From CAVRUH01 sp963822595 (GTDB taxonomy: Bacteria; Chlamydiota; Chlamydiia; Chlamydiales; Waddliaceae): a DNA stretch of 64,000 nt. Positions 8,906 to 18,580 of the stretch are shown here, in pieces; position 1 is the stretch's first letter; each line of letters opens with the position of its first letter. The position numbers were made by a program, and so were the translations under genes. The notes beneath the pieces are model-generated. The model did not search any database and was not told the origin of the DNA. It worked only from the letters and a program-made list of their open reading frames with translations. The stretch lies in the NCBI GenBank assembly GCA_963822595.1, contig CAWGIG010000003.1, forward strand, positions 434,001 through 498,000, in the 5' to 3' direction.

Positions 8906-11155
8906 ATGTTATTTCATTCATTGATGAATAAGATAAATTTACGTCAATTTAAAGGGGATTTTCAGGGAGGATTTGGCGCCGGCATCTTCAATCTCTTTCA
9001 ATGCGTCCCCTTTGGCTTAATTGCATTTGCTCCTCTAGGCCCAGAATATGCAAATGCAGGCATCATGGCTTGCATCATTGGTACGACCATGGCCGGGTTT
9101 TTTGCTTCCCTTTTTGGGGGATCTCCGGCACAAATCACCTCTCCGGGAGTCGCCGTCTGCCTTGTATTCAGTTATATTATCGCTCATATCATGAGTTTAA
9201 ATTTATTCGATCCAACAAGTGCGAACTATATAACACTCGTTCTTTCCCTGACATTTTTCTCTCTGTTTTTATCAGGTTTGATACAGGTATTATTCGGCGT
9301 CTTTAAAGTTGATTTTCTGATCAAGTTTATTTCATATCCTGTGGTAGCTGGTATTGCTACAGGTTCAGGTATAGTCATTATCTTGAATGGATTTTGGAAT
9401 TTGCTTGGATTATCAGACGATCTCTCATGGGAAGACGCATGGCAGCATTTACATAAAGTACAGCTTGGAAGTTTGTTTGTGGGTATAGCCACTGCAATTA
9501 TATTGCATTACAGAACTTTATTCATCAAAGGAACCTTTGGGTTTCCTGTAGCTATCGGCATTGGAACCGGAATTTATTATGTCTTGCTATATACAGGATT
9601 TACAAGTGAAAATTTAGGAGGCACGTTTGGTAAATTTCATTTTGCTATCCCCACTTCAGAACACTTCACGAGTACCCTGCATTTACTAGGCGACAGCCAA
9701 ATTTTTTCATATACGAAACTGACTACCTCATCGGCAGTTAACTTGGCTATTTTATGTTCCTTACAATCGTTGCTTTCTATTTTAGCTATTAAGAATATCT
9801 CGAATAAAAGTGGAAATTCCAGTCAAGAATTGATTGGGCAAGGGATCGGGAATATGATGTCGGGAATTTTTGGAGGTCTTCCTGCATGCGGCACGTTCAG
9901 CCGCAGTATTTTGAATTACCAAGAAGGGGGTAGGACAAAACTTTCAGGAATGATCAGCGGACTCACCACATTTTTCCTAGCTTTTTTGTTTTCTCCCTAT
10001 ATTGAGTATTTACCGCAGGCAGTCGTTTCCGGCGTTCTTATTGCTTTTGGTATTAATGCCATCGATAAATGGGCAATGCAACTATTTTATCAGATGATCA
10101 CAAGAAAGATCCCTTTATCCTCTGAAGTGATTGAGAGTATCGCAATCATCCTGGTTGTTGTCGGACTTATATTAACGGGGAACTTTATTCCAGCTATTGG
10201 GGCCGGTGTTATCCTCTCTATTATGGTTTTCTTGGCGAGAATGCGAGGGTTACTTATTAAACGGGTGTACGAAACGCTTTCTGTTCCCAGCAAGAAAATC
10301 GTGAATGAAAAAATCATGGATTTTTTGACACGTCACCATCAAGACATTCGGGTGCTTGAGTTGGGAGGGATCATCTACTTTGGATCCGCTGAAAGGTTAT
10401 CCGAGGAGATCGTTAAATTATCAGAAAGTGGGGTGATTTATTTCATTTTGGATATGAAAAATGTGACTCATATTGACTTAACCGGGGCGCGAGTTTTAGT
10501 GACCATTTGCAATAATCTTAAACAGCAAGGCAAGCAGTTGGGTTTTAGTTATCTTAGAAAAGAAAGTCCTGTTTGGATTTTTCTTGATAATATTGGTTTT
10601 TTTAAGAAAAACGAGTTTGTTCTTACATTTTCAGATACGGATCATGCTTTAGAGTACTATGAAGACAAATTACTCGCGAATTTCCCACAAATACCTGAAG
10701 ATATGGAGATGGAGTTACCGGGAGTGCCAGCTTTTCAGAATTTAACTGCCGAAGAAATGAAGATCTTAGAAAGTTCATTACGGGTAGAAAGATATAAGGA
10801 AGGGCAGACGATATTTAAACAGGGAGATGTTGCGGATGCGATGTTTTTTATTGCTAAAGGATCTGTTGATATTTTGATTTCGGTAGGGATTAAAAACTCA
10901 TTGCATACGAAGAGGGTTCAATCGATTTCGAGGGGGGCTTTTTTTGGGGAGATGGGACTGCTTCAGGGTGGGACGAGAACGGCTACAGTGGTGGCCAGTT
11001 CAGATTTGGTATGTTATAGACTTTCTTTGGAAGATTTTCGTAGTCTTATGCAGAAAAAATCCCAATTATCGTATTCTCTGCTTATAAACATATGTAAAAT
11101 TCTGTCAAAACGGATTATTTTCATCAATCAATTAATCTCCGAAATGGAGGGATAA
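8906..11155 (+). CDS. SulP-family anion transporter with STAS and cyclic-nucleotide-binding domains
   Basis: A 749-residue inner-membrane protein. Residues ~20-450 are a SulP/SLC26 transporter with a dozen or so hydrophobic segments, including the conserved early region PFGLIAFAPLG and GLPACGTFSRS in the core. Residues ~465-570 form a STAS domain (FILDMKNVTHIDLTGARVLV). Residues ~600-730 form a cNMP-binding domain with FGEMGLLQGGTRTATVVA, the phosphate-binding cassette. SulP proteins move sulfate, bicarbonate or dicarboxylates; the substrate is not decidable. The C-terminal sensor suggests gating by a nucleotide. The start is uncertain: ATG 8906 or ATG 8924, neither with a clear ribosome binding site. 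Confidence 0.92.
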   Translation: MLFHSLMNKINLRQFKGDFQGGFGAGIFNLFQCVPFGLIAFAPLGPEYANAGIMACIIGTTMAGFFASLFGGSPAQITSPGVAVCLVFSYIIAHIMSLNLFDPTSANYITLVLSLTFFSLFLSGLIQVLFGVFKVDFLIKFISYPVVAGIATGSGIVIILNGFWNLLGLSDDLSWEDAWQHLHKVQLGSLFVGIATAIILHYRTLFIKGTFGFPVAIGIGTGIYYVLLYTGFTSENLGGTFGKFHFAIPTSEHFTSTLHLLGDSQIFSYTKLTTSSAVNLAILCSLQSLLSILAIKNISNKSGNSSQELIGQGIGNMMSGIFGGLPACGTFSRSILNYQEGGRTKLSGMISGLTTFFLAFLFSPYIEYLPQAVVSGVLIAFGINAIDKWAMQLFYQMITRKIPLSSEVIESIAIILVVVGLILTGNFIPAIGAGVILSIMVFLARMRGLLIKRVYETLSVPSKKIVNEKIMDFLTRHHQDIRVLELGGIIYFGSAERLSEEIVKLSESGVIYFILDMKNVTHIDLTGARVLVTICNNLKQQGKQLGFSYLRKESPVWIFLDNIGFFKKNEFVLTFSDTDHALEYYEDKLLANFPQIPEDMEMELPGVPAFQNLTAEEMKILESSLRVERYKEGQTIFKQGDVADAMFFIAKGSVDILISVGIKNSLHTKRVQSISRGAFFGEMGLLQGGTRTATVVASSDLVCYRLSLEDFRSLMQKKSQLSYSLLINICKILSKRIIFINQLISEMEG

Positions 11156-11163
11156 ATATATCC

Positions 11164-12807
11164 TTAATAGGTAAACGCATTATTAGGGAAGATATTGGTC
11201 CAGTTGGCTTTTTTTGTACCCACTACAATCGCTGAAACGGTTTTTAGTCTCCCTTTCGAAAGAGGTGTTGAATCAAAAGCAGCATTCGGGAGGATAGTGA
11301 AATTACCTTTAATAATATGATCTTTAAAACGATCCTCTAGGGGGAATCCTAAATATTGAATGAAAGGGTATGGTAATTCCTCTGAATACAAATACACTTT
11401 AACATCCGAATAATGATCCCCCATTTTAAGACCATCATTTGCTGCGGATTGTAAGGCTGATTTAATCATATGATAGGCAAATGCTTTCTGAATATCATTC
11501 TTATCCTCATCTCGACGTCCCGTAATAATTGTTTCTAGAACTTTAGGACCTTTGAGCGTGTCAAAATGTTGAATAGAAGAGTGGTAATTCCATTCCAAAA
11601 TATCTTGATGCGCCTGTGCATCGAACACTTTCGATAAGGGCCCCCCATAAAGAAATTTAAGTTCAGAGCTTTCAGGTATCTTCAATATAGAAAAAACAGG
11701 AATTTGATCAGGATAGTGAGCACAATGCTTTTCAACAGTTGATAATAAATACCTCGTTGTAGGGTATGAAAGAGCCTCTGCATACTCCGCCATTCTGAGA
11801 TGACTGTTTTCTGCGGCATACGTTCCAGAAGAAAGTTCGCCAAGAACTTTGAGTCCGATTCTTTCTTCTGAGCCTTTAAATATCTTTGGAGATGAAAGGG
11901 CATCGATTACTTCCCTTTCAGATAATTGAAGTGGACTATTATCAATCGGAGGAATTGGGGTCATTAGTTTTGGAAATTTTTTTTTGGAGACAGGGTATAA
12001 TTTTTCATAGGTTCCGGGGGGTTGATTATTTCTTAATTCTCGTCTATCGAGATTTTGAACCCCCAACACTATTGCAGATACACTTTTATATTGTTTTGCA
12101 CTCAAATGGGTGATTAATCGATGGGAATGCGGAAGAATTGTATATTTTTTTTCGCGAATAATATCTTTGACTATGCTTGGCAGTAAACCCAAACATCCCA
12201 GATGGGTATAATAATCTCGTATATTTGCCTCATCGTACATATAGACAAGGGTATCTGAATAAGTAGCATTCGGTAAAATACCTCTGCAAGTCAAAGCTGT
12301 TTTAATTTTATCAGCCAACAACGTTTCCAAAAACTGATTCTCAATTTCAGACGAATAATGCCTAAATTCATACAATTCCCTTCCCGCGATGATTACATCA
12401 ATTTGTTTTACACTCTTTGGCCCTGTTTTTACGTCTAGAAGCTCCTTCAAGTAAAAATAGTTCCCTTCAATAATGGCATCTCTAGCTACTTTGTCGACTA
12501 CTTTTCCAAGAGCGCCAACATAGATAAAAGGGTTTCTCTCATGTGAAGAATTAAAGAAAAAAACAGGGACTCCACTAGGATGAAGTAGCGTATCTTTAAA
12601 AAGCTTTGTGTGTTTGTGTACTGTTTTTGCGAGAGGTCCGCTATCGATGATTCGGCATATTTCTAGATCTTCCACGGGGGAAAGATTTGTAATAGTGCAA
12701 AAACGGCTTTCGCTTGAAAGCTGCTTAGGAACAGGAGCGCGCAAAGCGATGCCAAGTTCCCTGCTTCTAAGGCCACAGTATCTGAAAAAAGATGCAACAG
12801 GATTCAT
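11164..12807 (-). CDS. Hypothetical protein with an internally duplicated ~200-residue domain
   Basis: A 547-residue protein without signal peptide or membrane segments. It contains two copies of one domain. Copy 1 spans ~45-265 and copy 2 ~335-540. Paired motifs are YVGALGKVVD with YGGPLSKVFD, IIEGNYFYLKELLDVKTGPK with ILEWNYHSSIQHFDTLKGPK, DVIIAGRE with ETIITGRR, and KSVSAIVLG with KTVSAIVVG. Each copy ends near a TILP-type strand. The copies are clearly homologous but well diverged, so the duplication is old. The ATG at 12807 has AAGGAG 9 nt upstream. The stop lies 8 bp from the SulP stop (tail-to-tail). No family recognised. Confidence 0.7.
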   Translation of the reverse strand: MNPVASFFRYCGLRSRELGIALRAPVPKQLSSESRFCTITNLSPVEDLEICRIIDSGPLAKTVHKHTKLFKDTLLHPSGVPVFFFNSSHERNPFIYVGALGKVVDKVARDAIIEGNYFYLKELLDVKTGPKSVKQIDVIIAGRELYEFRHYSSEIENQFLETLLADKIKTALTCRGILPNATYSDTLVYMYDEANIRDYYTHLGCLGLLPSIVKDIIREKKYTILPHSHRLITHLSAKQYKSVSAIVLGVQNLDRRELRNNQPPGTYEKLYPVSKKKFPKLMTPIPPIDNSPLQLSEREVIDALSSPKIFKGSEERIGLKVLGELSSGTYAAENSHLRMAEYAEALSYPTTRYLLSTVEKHCAHYPDQIPVFSILKIPESSELKFLYGGPLSKVFDAQAHQDILEWNYHSSIQHFDTLKGPKVLETIITGRRDEDKNDIQKAFAYHMIKSALQSAANDGLKMGDHYSDVKVYLYSEELPYPFIQYLGFPLEDRFKDHIIKGNFTILPNAAFDSTPLSKGRLKTVSAIVVGTKKANWTNIFPNNAFTY

Positions 12808-12869
12808 GGATAAACTCCTTTTTGAGAGAATTAATTCTAAACACCAGAAAGATATTGTTCAAGAAAAAT

Positions 12870-13192
12870 AAGACGGAGACAATGCCATCAACTTAAAATA
12901 CTTTTTATGCAAAAACTGATTTTAAAACACAGAGTTCACAAAGAACACAGAGAGTAAGAATTTGTAACAGATGCTTGAAACTGAGATCATTTTAGTAGAT
13001 AGAGAAAAACAACATTAGTAAAACATAAAAAATGTCTGTTAATGCTTGGAACTATGTTCGTTTATCAATAAAACTGATCTCAGTATCAAGCATCCGTTAC
13101 AAATTCTTACTCTCTGTGTTCTTTGTGAACTCTGTGTTTTAAAATCGGTTTTGCATAAAAAGAATTTTAAGTTGACGGCATTGTCTTCGTCT
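12870..13192. repeat. Long inverted repeat, family C (copy 1)
   Basis: Arms of about 120 bp (left 12870-12998, right 13070-13192) surround a ~70 bp loop. Marker strings are AACACAGAGAGTAAGAATTT and its complement, plus CAGATGCTTGAAACTGAGAT against the degenerate right arm. A second copy lies at 57715-57900. Immediately right (13190-13225) is half of a family D end (GTTGCCTAACGTCTATT). It occupies the 12808-13228 gap, which holds no gene. MITE-like in form, but no transposase or target-site duplication was established. Confidence 0.75.
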
Positions 13193-13228
13193 CTGCGTTG
13201 ACAATGGGTTGCCTAACGTCTATTGTAT

Positions 13229-14989
13229 TTAAAGGACGACGCCTTTGTAGACCAATGCTTTTTCAGGGTCTAGGGTTATTAGTTGGCCTTCTTTGAGGAT
13301 GCGCGTTGCAGTATCTGCTCGAACAATGACCGGTTTATTTAAGAGCTTCCCAACCTCCAAAAGACTCTTTTCGGACGCTTCATCATCTTTTTGATTTTGA
13401 AGAATCACGCCGGCAGCCTCTTCCACAAAAGGATAAAAGGTGGCATCAAACTTAGGAATTACAAGAATGTCATCACGAACCGAATAAGGTTTAACACCCT
13501 CAGAATTAAAAATGAAACTCACATTCCCATGGACGCGTGAACCTAATCCCATGAATCCTCGAACAATAACATCCCCAATATTTTCAACAATCATCATATT
13601 GGTAGTTCCCGATACGCCAAAGGTAGATCCTGCAATCACAACAACGAGATCTCCATAGCTTAGAATTTGCTTTTCAAGAACGAACTCGGTAATTTTAGCA
13701 AAGGCTTCCGGGAAGTTGCGCGTTTCTGTTGCAAGACAAGGGATCACTCCCCAATTGATAGAAAATAAATGAAACGCTTTTATATCCGGAGTCATCGCGA
13801 TGATAGGCATTTGCGGACGGAGTCGTGAAAGCAACCGCGCAGTCCCCCCACCCTGAGTGAAGGCAATGATGGCTTTAGCGTTAGAGCTATACGCCGTTTT
13901 TACTGTTGCCAATGTTACAGCAAAAGGAACATCATGAAAAACAAGCCCTGAATGTAAATCGAAAAAAATACGGTAGTTAAAATCGGCTTCCGCTTCTATA
14001 ATGATATTTTTCATCATTTTTACCGTCTCGACAGGATATTTACCGACCGCGGTTTCCCCGGAAAGCATCACTGCTGAAGTACTATCATAAATGGCATTGG
14101 CAACATCCGAAACTTCGGCTCGTGTCGGTCTAGGATTCGTGATCATCGATTCGAGCATTTGAGTGGCCGTTACAGAAGGCTTTCCGGCTAGATAACATTT
14201 TCGAATCATATCTTTTTGCACCTTTGGGACCTTGCTCAAAGGGATTTCCACTCCCAAGTCCCCCCTGGCGATCATCACTCCATCGGCGACCTGAATGATG
14301 CCGTCAAAATTTTCTATGCCTTCGAAGTTTTCAATCTTAGCAATGACTAACACGCTTAAGGAATTTAATTCAGTAAGAAGGTTTTTAATGGTAATGATAT
14401 TGTCAGCACACCTTGTAAAGGAAGCTGCGATGATATCAATTCCTTGTTCACAACCGAAACGGATGTCCGCGATATCTTTTTCTGTTACAGCCGGAAGATT
14501 CGCTGAAAAACCCGGGATGTTAATTCCTTTTCCCGAGCTAATGACACCTGTGTTTTCTATTTCGACAGTCAAGCCCGTTTCGTTTTTTTCAACAACATGT
14601 GACGAAATGTATCCATTATCAAAGAGGATGGTGCAATTGAGAGGAATGTCATCTAGTATGTAAGCAGGTGTAACGGAGATTTTTTCTTTATCGCCCAGCA
14701 GAGTTTCCTTCATCAACTTCCATCTATCACCCTTTGTAAGAAAAACAGAGCCAGTGGCGATTTTTCCGATGCGTATTTCGGGTCCTTTTGTATCGAGCAT
14801 GATGGCAAGCGAAACGCCCAGTTGTTCACGTGCTTTTTTGAGGTTGCTGATGACATCTTTATGTTCTTCGTAGGTACCATGGCTAAAATTCAGGCGGGCA
14901 ACATTCATTCCAGCATGAATTAACTCGACAATTTTCTCGAAAGAATTACAAGAAGGCCCAATTGTGCATATTATTTTTGTTCTAACCAT
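13229..14989 (-). CDS. pyk: Pyruvate kinase with C-terminal PEP-utiliser-like extension
   Basis: A 586-residue glycolytic enzyme converting phosphoenolpyruvate and ADP to pyruvate and ATP. Core motifs are present: MLDTKGPEIRIG, the metal/substrate strand VIAKIENFEG, ARGDLGVEIP, and TATQMLESMITNPRPTRAEV. After the usual ~470 residues comes a ~110-residue tail resembling the swivelling PEP-utilising domain of long (Bacillus-type) pyruvate kinases. Its phosphohistidine is not evident, so it is structural by inference. The ATG at 14989 is chosen because GGAG sits 8 nt before it and MVRTKIICTIGPS is the family start. It is followed by repeat C, not by another gene. Confidence 0.95.
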   Translation of the reverse strand: MVRTKIICTIGPSCNSFEKIVELIHAGMNVARLNFSHGTYEEHKDVISNLKKAREQLGVSLAIMLDTKGPEIRIGKIATGSVFLTKGDRWKLMKETLLGDKEKISVTPAYILDDIPLNCTILFDNGYISSHVVEKNETGLTVEIENTGVISSGKGINIPGFSANLPAVTEKDIADIRFGCEQGIDIIAASFTRCADNIITIKNLLTELNSLSVLVIAKIENFEGIENFDGIIQVADGVMIARGDLGVEIPLSKVPKVQKDMIRKCYLAGKPSVTATQMLESMITNPRPTRAEVSDVANAIYDSTSAVMLSGETAVGKYPVETVKMMKNIIIEAEADFNYRIFFDLHSGLVFHDVPFAVTLATVKTAYSSNAKAIIAFTQGGGTARLLSRLRPQMPIIAMTPDIKAFHLFSINWGVIPCLATETRNFPEAFAKITEFVLEKQILSYGDLVVVIAGSTFGVSGTTNMMIVENIGDVIVRGFMGLGSRVHGNVSFIFNSEGVKPYSVRDDILVIPKFDATFYPFVEEAAGVILQNQKDDEASEKSLLEVGKLLNKPVIVRADTATRILKEGQLITLDPEKALVYKGVVL

Positions 14990-15083
14990 AATCCTTACTC
15001 CATAGGAATGAATTATATACCTTCTTGAAATTAAGTTTGACATAATTCTGAATTTTTGGCATTTGTTGATTAGAGGGATTTAT

Positions 15084-15653
15084 ATGAAAATACTTAAACT
15101 ATTCACTATTAGTTTCTTATCTTGTGCCGGGATGGTCCACGGTGAAATCCAATCTGTAGATGTTTTCTGGTCGCATGGAGCTTGCCGCGACACCTGCACG
15201 AAATTATTAGAGAACCAATTAAGGCAAACAAAAGAAATTGAATCGGTAAGTACTAGCACGACATCAAACATGGCTAGCATTACCTGGAAAAAAAATGAAC
15301 CTTTTACTTATAAAGCTATTAAACTCCCCTTCCAAAGGGTCGGTGTTGGCATTGACAATATCAGAGTTACAGTGAAGGGAACCATTACTCCTAGCCAAGA
15401 TCGAGTTGTCCTCGTGTCCTCAGAAAACAAGACAGACTTTGATCTCGTCAGCCTCAATAAAGACACTAAGGGCACACCAGCATTTCTATCCTTAGATCCT
15501 AAATTTAAGAAAACATTTCTTGAATATGCAGAAAAACGTACCCCTGTCATCATCGAGGGCGCCCTTTACCAGGCCCACCGCTCACCACCTCTTTATCTTC
15601 TCGTCGAAAAAGTCACGGTCGCAGAAGAACAGAAAGAAAAAGTAACACATTAA
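15084..15653 (+). CDS. Exported protein with HMA-like N-terminal domain
   Basis: A 189-residue protein. Residues 1-20 form a signal peptide (MKILKLFTISFLSCAGMVHG) with cleavage before EIQS. The mature start has a C-x3-C pair (GACRDTC) followed by a helix and strands in the order of a heavy-metal-associated (ferredoxin-like) fold, but the metal loop is not the classical GMTCxxC. The second half is beta-rich and could be OB-like. The ATG at 15084 has GAGGG upstream and is preferred to the upstream TTG/ATG alternatives. It is divergent from pyk. Function unknown; copper or metal binding would be speculation. Confidence 0.65.
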   Translation: MKILKLFTISFLSCAGMVHGEIQSVDVFWSHGACRDTCTKLLENQLRQTKEIESVSTSTTSNMASITWKKNEPFTYKAIKLPFQRVGVGIDNIRVTVKGTITPSQDRVVLVSSENKTDFDLVSLNKDTKGTPAFLSLDPKFKKTFLEYAEKRTPVIIEGALYQAHRSPPLYLLVEKVTVAEEQKEKVTH

Positions 15654-15681
15654 TTTTTTTTAATTAAGAAGGTCGTATAGG

Positions 15682-17619
15682 ATGGATTGTGTATCTCCGA
15701 TCGTTTTTTCAAAAAATGATTTTACACTCTCCCTGAATAGCTCTGATGAAATAATGTCTCCTGTTGAGGCTATAGGGGATAGAATGATCAAACGCTTTGC
15801 TATTGCGATCGAGGCCAATGAAAAGAAGATTAATAAAGGGAAGCTCGCCTATGCAACGAAAGCACCTTTGTATGAAGAAGATTCCGGGACAGCGTCTGAC
15901 CAAGGTGGCTTGAGAGATGACTATAAACTGTTGCTTGAAACAAGAAAAGGGTTTCCTTGGAATGAGATTTCACTGATAAAAAAGCCCCATTTACAAGAAT
16001 TGCTTATCAGTCTCCACTTGCTTGAAAAATGTGAAAAAAGCACTTTAGAGTTTGCCCTTTTTGTTGCAAATTCTACATTGCATAATATCAGTAACATCTT
16101 GGGAGAACTCCTATTTGTCGCCGATAGATATCCTAAGCTTGATATTTCCATAAATCACTTGCCGGAGTCTATCCTTTGGATAAAAGAAAAATTTTCCGAT
16201 GAGCAAAATAAGGTGCTCGATAAACTGTATAAACATTATGCAAGCCATAAATTAACCTGTGTCCAATCTCCTGAAATTGCTCTGATGACCCAACTTTCTT
16301 TTGAATTGGCCCAACTTCTTCTCACGGCAAAGGGCGCCGTTAATTTTGGAATCATTCCTTCTCTTCTGCATAACTTCATCGATGAGCCGTTGAATCCAAA
16401 TAACCACGAAATCAATATCGTTTACACTTTTAAGCAGCTTTTGGATTCTCCGGTGGTTCGAGAAAAAATTGCTAAAATCAGCAGGCCAGAATCCATTTTA
16501 TCGCCATCGAATATTGTCATTCGTTCCGTGCTAGACTTGCCGGCGAAGATTCCTTTGACAGATCTTCATGCGCAACAAACGGCGCTATCGGGCTTGCTTT
16601 CCCATGTAAGACAGGGTGTAGATGGATCTTGCTTCGCCACTCCCATCGTCATGGGGCTTCTCTGTTCTCATTTAGAACTCTGCTTGGATGATTTTTCGTC
16701 TCTTCTGGCGAAGGGAAGGCTATCAAGAAAAATACATCTAACAATTAAAGAATTTCCTTACCTGTTGCGCATGAATAATAAGAGTCTTAATGTAAAAATT
16801 GAATTAAAAAAAGACGGAGAGATCGTTCAAAAAAGCAAGCCCCAAGCTTATATTTGGGAAATCCCGGGTTTTATTAAAGCTTGTGAAGCGATTGGCTTAA
16901 AAGATTACGCATATGTATTTAAAAAAATCATTGCTCATTTTTTTGAGAAAGATAGATCCCATGAAATCAAAACTGTGACCATCAGAAATGTTCTGCAAGA
17001 GTTAGCAAATTTCCAATCTTCGCGAACATTGAACACGCAAACTGAATTGGGACTTATTTTTGCTTCTGTTTATTTTGCTTTTGAAGGACAAATATGCAAT
17101 CCACTTTTAGGTGTTTGGGAAAATTCCATTGCAGGTATGGCTGAGGGGGAAGAAGGAAGCCTAGTCACATCTAGCATCATTAACACAACCATGAAAGTAA
17201 TCAAAGAAAAGCTCAAAGAATTAACTCCTCATGATTTGGAAACTCGAAAAAAGATTAAAAATACGATCAAGGAAATTCTACGAGATAGAATTCAGCTTCA
17301 TTATGATCCTATCATTCACCATGTCACCCCTTCCAAGGATCAGCATACGACTGAGGGGGCATTTGTTTTGTATGACAAGGGAGAATACGAGCGATCATCA
17401 AGTTGGACAAGGGTGGACAATCCGCATGAATTCAGCGCATTTATTTCTAGAATCATTGAAAAAGCCAAACACAAAATATCTGAGGATGCTAAATTTTCCG
17501 ATAAGGAGTTATTCGAAAAGTTGTTAAGTTATGCAGAGAAGGAAGAATTTTTAGAATCTGTGCTCTCCCAATATTTTAATAAGAATCCAAAGATTATCCG
17601 GACCATTATCTCAGTATAA
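15682..17619 (+). CDS. N-terminal part of a split papain-like cysteine protease (catalytic Cys)
   Basis: A 645-residue protein, mostly helical, with no signal peptide. At residues 311-319 it has QGVDGSCFA, which matches the papain-clan active site (Q-G-x-x-G-S-C-W/F-A): oxyanion Gln311 and nucleophile Cys317. No matching His and Asn follow in this protein. They appear in the next gene, which starts 4 nt after this stop in another frame. Both parts together would carry Cys, His and Asn in papain order with unusually long insertions. The rest matches no family I can name. A secreted host-targeting protease is plausible but inferred. Confidence 0.6.
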   Translation: MDCVSPIVFSKNDFTLSLNSSDEIMSPVEAIGDRMIKRFAIAIEANEKKINKGKLAYATKAPLYEEDSGTASDQGGLRDDYKLLLETRKGFPWNEISLIKKPHLQELLISLHLLEKCEKSTLEFALFVANSTLHNISNILGELLFVADRYPKLDISINHLPESILWIKEKFSDEQNKVLDKLYKHYASHKLTCVQSPEIALMTQLSFELAQLLLTAKGAVNFGIIPSLLHNFIDEPLNPNNHEINIVYTFKQLLDSPVVREKIAKISRPESILSPSNIVIRSVLDLPAKIPLTDLHAQQTALSGLLSHVRQGVDGSCFATPIVMGLLCSHLELCLDDFSSLLAKGRLSRKIHLTIKEFPYLLRMNNKSLNVKIELKKDGEIVQKSKPQAYIWEIPGFIKACEAIGLKDYAYVFKKIIAHFFEKDRSHEIKTVTIRNVLQELANFQSSRTLNTQTELGLIFASVYFAFEGQICNPLLGVWENSIAGMAEGEEGSLVTSSIINTTMKVIKEKLKELTPHDLETRKKIKNTIKEILRDRIQLHYDPIIHHVTPSKDQHTTEGAFVLYDKGEYERSSSWTRVDNPHEFSAFISRIIEKAKHKISEDAKFSDKELFEKLLSYAEKEEFLESVLSQYFNKNPKIIRTIISV

Positions 17620-17623
17620 AAAA

Positions 17624-18385
17624 ATGAAATACACCCCTTGGATTACGAAGAGCGGTAATAACTTCAGTAAGGTGATTCAGGTTTATTTTGAGTCTCCGCA
17701 GAATTTACATTCAACCCTTATGCGTCCGCAGGACCAGAAAGATCTTTTTTTGAAGATGGGGAATTTCAGTCGAAGCCTCGATTCAAAGGCAAAGGAAGAA
17801 TACTCAAAAAACCCTTACAAATCGATTTCGGCAAGAATACCAGGGGTGCACGCATTTTCGCTGATTATAGGACATCCGACATTTTTTCGAGCCTGGTCAA
17901 ATGATCTCGATTTAGAAAAATGGTTAACGGAACAGGTGATGATTCCGGGCCAAACGATTGCGAATTCTATTATTGATGATGAGCAACGGAAGAAGTTAGT
18001 GGAATTCACATTCGAGCATTTAATTGCTATTGACCGCGAAGATATATTCAAAGCTGAATTGTTGAGGCTGCCGAAAAAGATGAAGATTTGTGAATTTAGG
18101 CATAGTATTATGAAGTTGGCTGATTTATCCGGGAAGCATCTGCAATTATTTGATAGTTATCTGTATCAAAGTCTTCCTGAAGAGCATAAGAAGATTTTAG
18201 ATCGGTCTGCCGTACATTTTGCTGACACCAACTGGAGCGATAATATGAATGATTTGCATTTTTGTTTCGTGGTGAATCCTGGAAGCGGCAATTTCGAGAT
18301 CTGGGCGGCTCACGACGATCATAGCGGTATGCAGGCTTTAGACCAGCCTCTTTGGCTGCAGGAATGGGAAGTTTTTACCTATTAG
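17624..18385 (+). CDS. C-terminal part of a split papain-like cysteine protease (catalytic His and Asn)
   Basis: A 253-residue protein beginning 4 nt after the stop of the Cys-bearing gene, with no ribosome binding site of its own, so translation is probably coupled. IPGVHAFSLIIGH (His76) matches the catalytic-His strand of papain, and ADTNWS (Asn203-Trp204) matches the Asn-x-Trp triad element, followed by FCFVVNPGSGNFEIWAA, a strand pair typical of the fold's end. It lacks a nucleophile, so it should act only with the upstream product. Alternatively the pair is one gene broken by an indel: the frame relation would need a +1 shift before 17617. Confidence 0.55.
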   Translation: MKYTPWITKSGNNFSKVIQVYFESPQNLHSTLMRPQDQKDLFLKMGNFSRSLDSKAKEEYSKNPYKSISARIPGVHAFSLIIGHPTFFRAWSNDLDLEKWLTEQVMIPGQTIANSIIDDEQRKKLVEFTFEHLIAIDREDIFKAELLRLPKKMKICEFRHSIMKLADLSGKHLQLFDSYLYQSLPEEHKKILDRSAVHFADTNWSDNMNDLHFCFVVNPGSGNFEIWAAHDDHSGMQALDQPLWLQEWEVFTY

Positions 18386-18437
18386 GAATTATTGTAGTCA
18401 ATTGTCGTTTTTTTACCGAAAATAACATAAATAGCCA

Positions 18438-18580
18438 TTAGGCAATCAATTTTTAACGCAGAGACGCAAAGGTTCGCAGAGACGCAGAGGAAGAAAAGAG
18501 AAAAACAATCATTTTCTTTCTCTGCGTCTCTGCGAACTCTCTCCGTCTCTGCGTTAAAAATGGCTTGCCTAAAGTCTATT
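18438..18580. repeat. Inverted repeat, family D (copy 1)
   Basis: Ends read TAGGCAATC and its near complement GCTTGCCTA. Arms hold TTTTTAACGCAGAGACGCAA and its near complement, with further CGCAGAGACGCAGAGG units and a short loop. It sits just after the split-protease gene. A closely similar, more perfect copy lies at 57930-58080, a half end at 13190-13225 and a fragment near 5640. Confidence 0.75.

Noticed and set aside
17611..17627. Poly-A slippage site as cause of the split protease
   Set aside because: The A run lies after the first stop codon (17617-17619), so slippage there cannot join the two frames.
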